A stretch of 5,821 nucleotides of DNA from assembly GCA_002393725.1 (NCBI GenBank), contig DGTJ01000036.1:13987-19807 (forward strand), given 5' to 3'. The position numbers were made by a program, and so were the translations under genes. Below the pieces are notes generated by a model. That model did not search any database, was not told the origin of the DNA, and saw only the letters and a program-made list of their open reading frames with translations. Below are positions 5,034 through 5,821 of this stretch, one piece after another. Within the stretch, counting starts at the first letter, position 1, and every line of letters begins with the position of its first letter. This stretch comes from Prevotella sp. UBA4339 (GTDB lineage Bacteria; Bacteroidota; Bacteroidia; Bacteroidales; Bacteroidaceae).

Positions 5034-5821
5034 ATGAAATTAAGAATTCTAACAGGTACATTAGCATTAGCTTCATGTCTTTGTGTCTCTGCACAGAGCC
5101 ACATGATGGAAGTGAACACTAAGAAACTTGGAGCTCCTGTACAGCCGACTATGTACGGCCTTTTTTTCGAGGACATCAACTACGCTGCTGATGGCGGCTT
5201 GTATGGTGAATTGGTTAAAAATCGCTCTTTTGAGTTTCCAGACCATCTTATGGGATGGGAGGCCTTCGGAGATTTCGAGATTGAGGATGACGGACCTTTC
5301 GAGCGCTGTCCCCACTATCTGAAGCTGAGGTATCCCGGACATAAGGAGCGCCGCTCAGGTATTTCTAATAACGGATACTTCGGCATCGGTCTACACAAGG
5401 GAGAGGATTACCGCTTCTCTGTATGGGCTAGAGCTCCGAAGGGTGATGCTAAGATCGTGGTGCAGTTTATCGATCGTGCTACTATGGAGGAGAACCAGCA
5501 GTTTACTTCTGATACAGTAAAGATCCCGTCAAAGGACTGGAAGAAGTATGAGATTATTGTAAAGTCGCCTCGTACAATCGCCAAGGGTCAGCTCCGCATC
5601 TTCCTCGATGGCAAGAACGGTGTAGACCTTGAGCACGTGAGTCTCTTCCCTGTTAACACCTTTAAGAACCGTAAGAATGGTATGCGTCGCGACCTCGCTC
5701 AGGCTCTTGCCGACGAGCATCCCGGACTACTGAGATTCCCTGGTGGATGTATCGTAGAGGGCGTTGACCTGAAGACCCGCTATCAGTGGAAGAACACTAT
5801 CGGCCCTGTTGAGAACCGTCC
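5034..5821 (+). CDS. Exported alpha-L-arabinofuranosidase, GH51 family (partial, N-terminal part)
   Basis: The enzyme removes terminal arabinofuranose from arabinan, arabinoxylan or arabinogalactan. The window holds 262 residues and the frame runs off the right edge; the family's Bacteroidetes members are about 650 residues or more, and the catalytic glutamates lie beyond the edge. The protein starts with a signal peptide (MKLR, then a hydrophobic stretch to about residue 20). The GH51 opening block follows, M-Y-G-L-F-F-E-D-I-N at 40-49 with DGG at 53-55 and NRSFE at 63-67. Residues about 75-205 look like a carbohydrate-binding (CBM4/9-like) beta-sandwich insert. The barrel then resumes with HPGLLRFPGGC, where RFPGGC is at 234-239. 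Export is either by signal peptidase I (VSA, then Q21) or as a lipoprotein (L-A-S-C, C15). No Shine-Dalgarno site is present; the leader is AT-rich, as usual in the phylum. Confidence 0.92.
   Translation, partial: MKLRILTGTLALASCLCVSAQSHMMEVNTKKLGAPVQPTMYGLFFEDINYAADGGLYGELVKNRSFEFPDHLMGWEAFGDFEIEDDGPFERCPHYLKLRYPGHKERRSGISNNGYFGIGLHKGEDYRFSVWARAPKGDAKIVVQFIDRATMEENQQFTSDTVKIPSKDWKKYEIIVKSPRTIAKGQLRIFLDGKNGVDLEHVSLFPVNTFKNRKNGMRRDLAQALADEHPGLLRFPGGCIVEGVDLKTRYQWKNTIGPVENR

Noticed and set aside
5073..5342. Minus-strand open frame opposite the GH51 gene
   Set aside because: The plus strand encodes the conserved GH51 opening block here; the antisense frame has no family features.
1..5821. Defence island, mobile element, CRISPR array or RNA gene
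   Set aside because: RmuC and HerA-like ATPases made me look, but there is no nuclease partner next to the ATPase, no transposase or integrase, no direct-repeat array and no tRNA-like fold.

Overview
The window looks like chromosomal DNA of a Bacteroidales bacterium, most likely Prevotella or a close relative. The reasons are: upstream sequences carry the Bacteroidetes -7 box (TAnnTTTG) instead of sigma-70 boxes; start codons mostly lack strong Shine-Dalgarno sites; intergenic DNA is AT-rich against coding DNA of roughly 50-58% GC; and the gene families (FtsX-type permease with an IRKVMG loop, DUF4332 protein, GH51 arabinofuranosidase with an inserted module) are typical of the group. The genus is inference.

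Layout. Positions 1-282 are the C-terminal end of an ABC transporter permease, closed by a strong hairpin. A convergent helix-hairpin-helix (DUF4332) gene lies on the minus strand (481-888) with its own terminator at 396-434. It is divergent from rmuC (1021-2358), which overlaps by 20 bases a small 4'-phosphopantetheinyl transferase gene (2339-2902). Facing these is a minus-strand pair that reads from right to left: a single-domain response regulator (4512-4868) and, 15 bases later, a HerA/YjgR-type ATPase (DUF853, 2913-4496). Divergent from that pair is an exported GH51 alpha-L-arabinofuranosidase that runs off the right edge (5034 onward).

How the genes may work together. rmuC and the transferase are probably co-transcribed. 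The response regulator and ATPase are probably co-transcribed from a good Bacteroidetes promoter. Three products (DUF4332 protein, RmuC, HerA-like ATPase) belong to families tied to, or suspected of, DNA handling, but no adjacent genes form a recognised defence system. The arabinofuranosidase points to plant arabinan or arabinoxylan use and probably starts a separate carbohydrate locus.

I see no mobile element, CRISPR array, tRNA or rRNA, and no clear new multi-gene system. The most unusual points are the response regulator plus HerA-like ATPase pair, two back-to-back promoters with almost identical geometry (inverted -7 boxes 42 and 43 bases apart), a low-GC patch inside the ATPase gene, and a long hairpin inside the end of the transferase gene. 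There is no gene-free stretch above 300 bases; the three main gaps (283-480, 889-1020, 4869-5033) hold the terminators and promoters listed.
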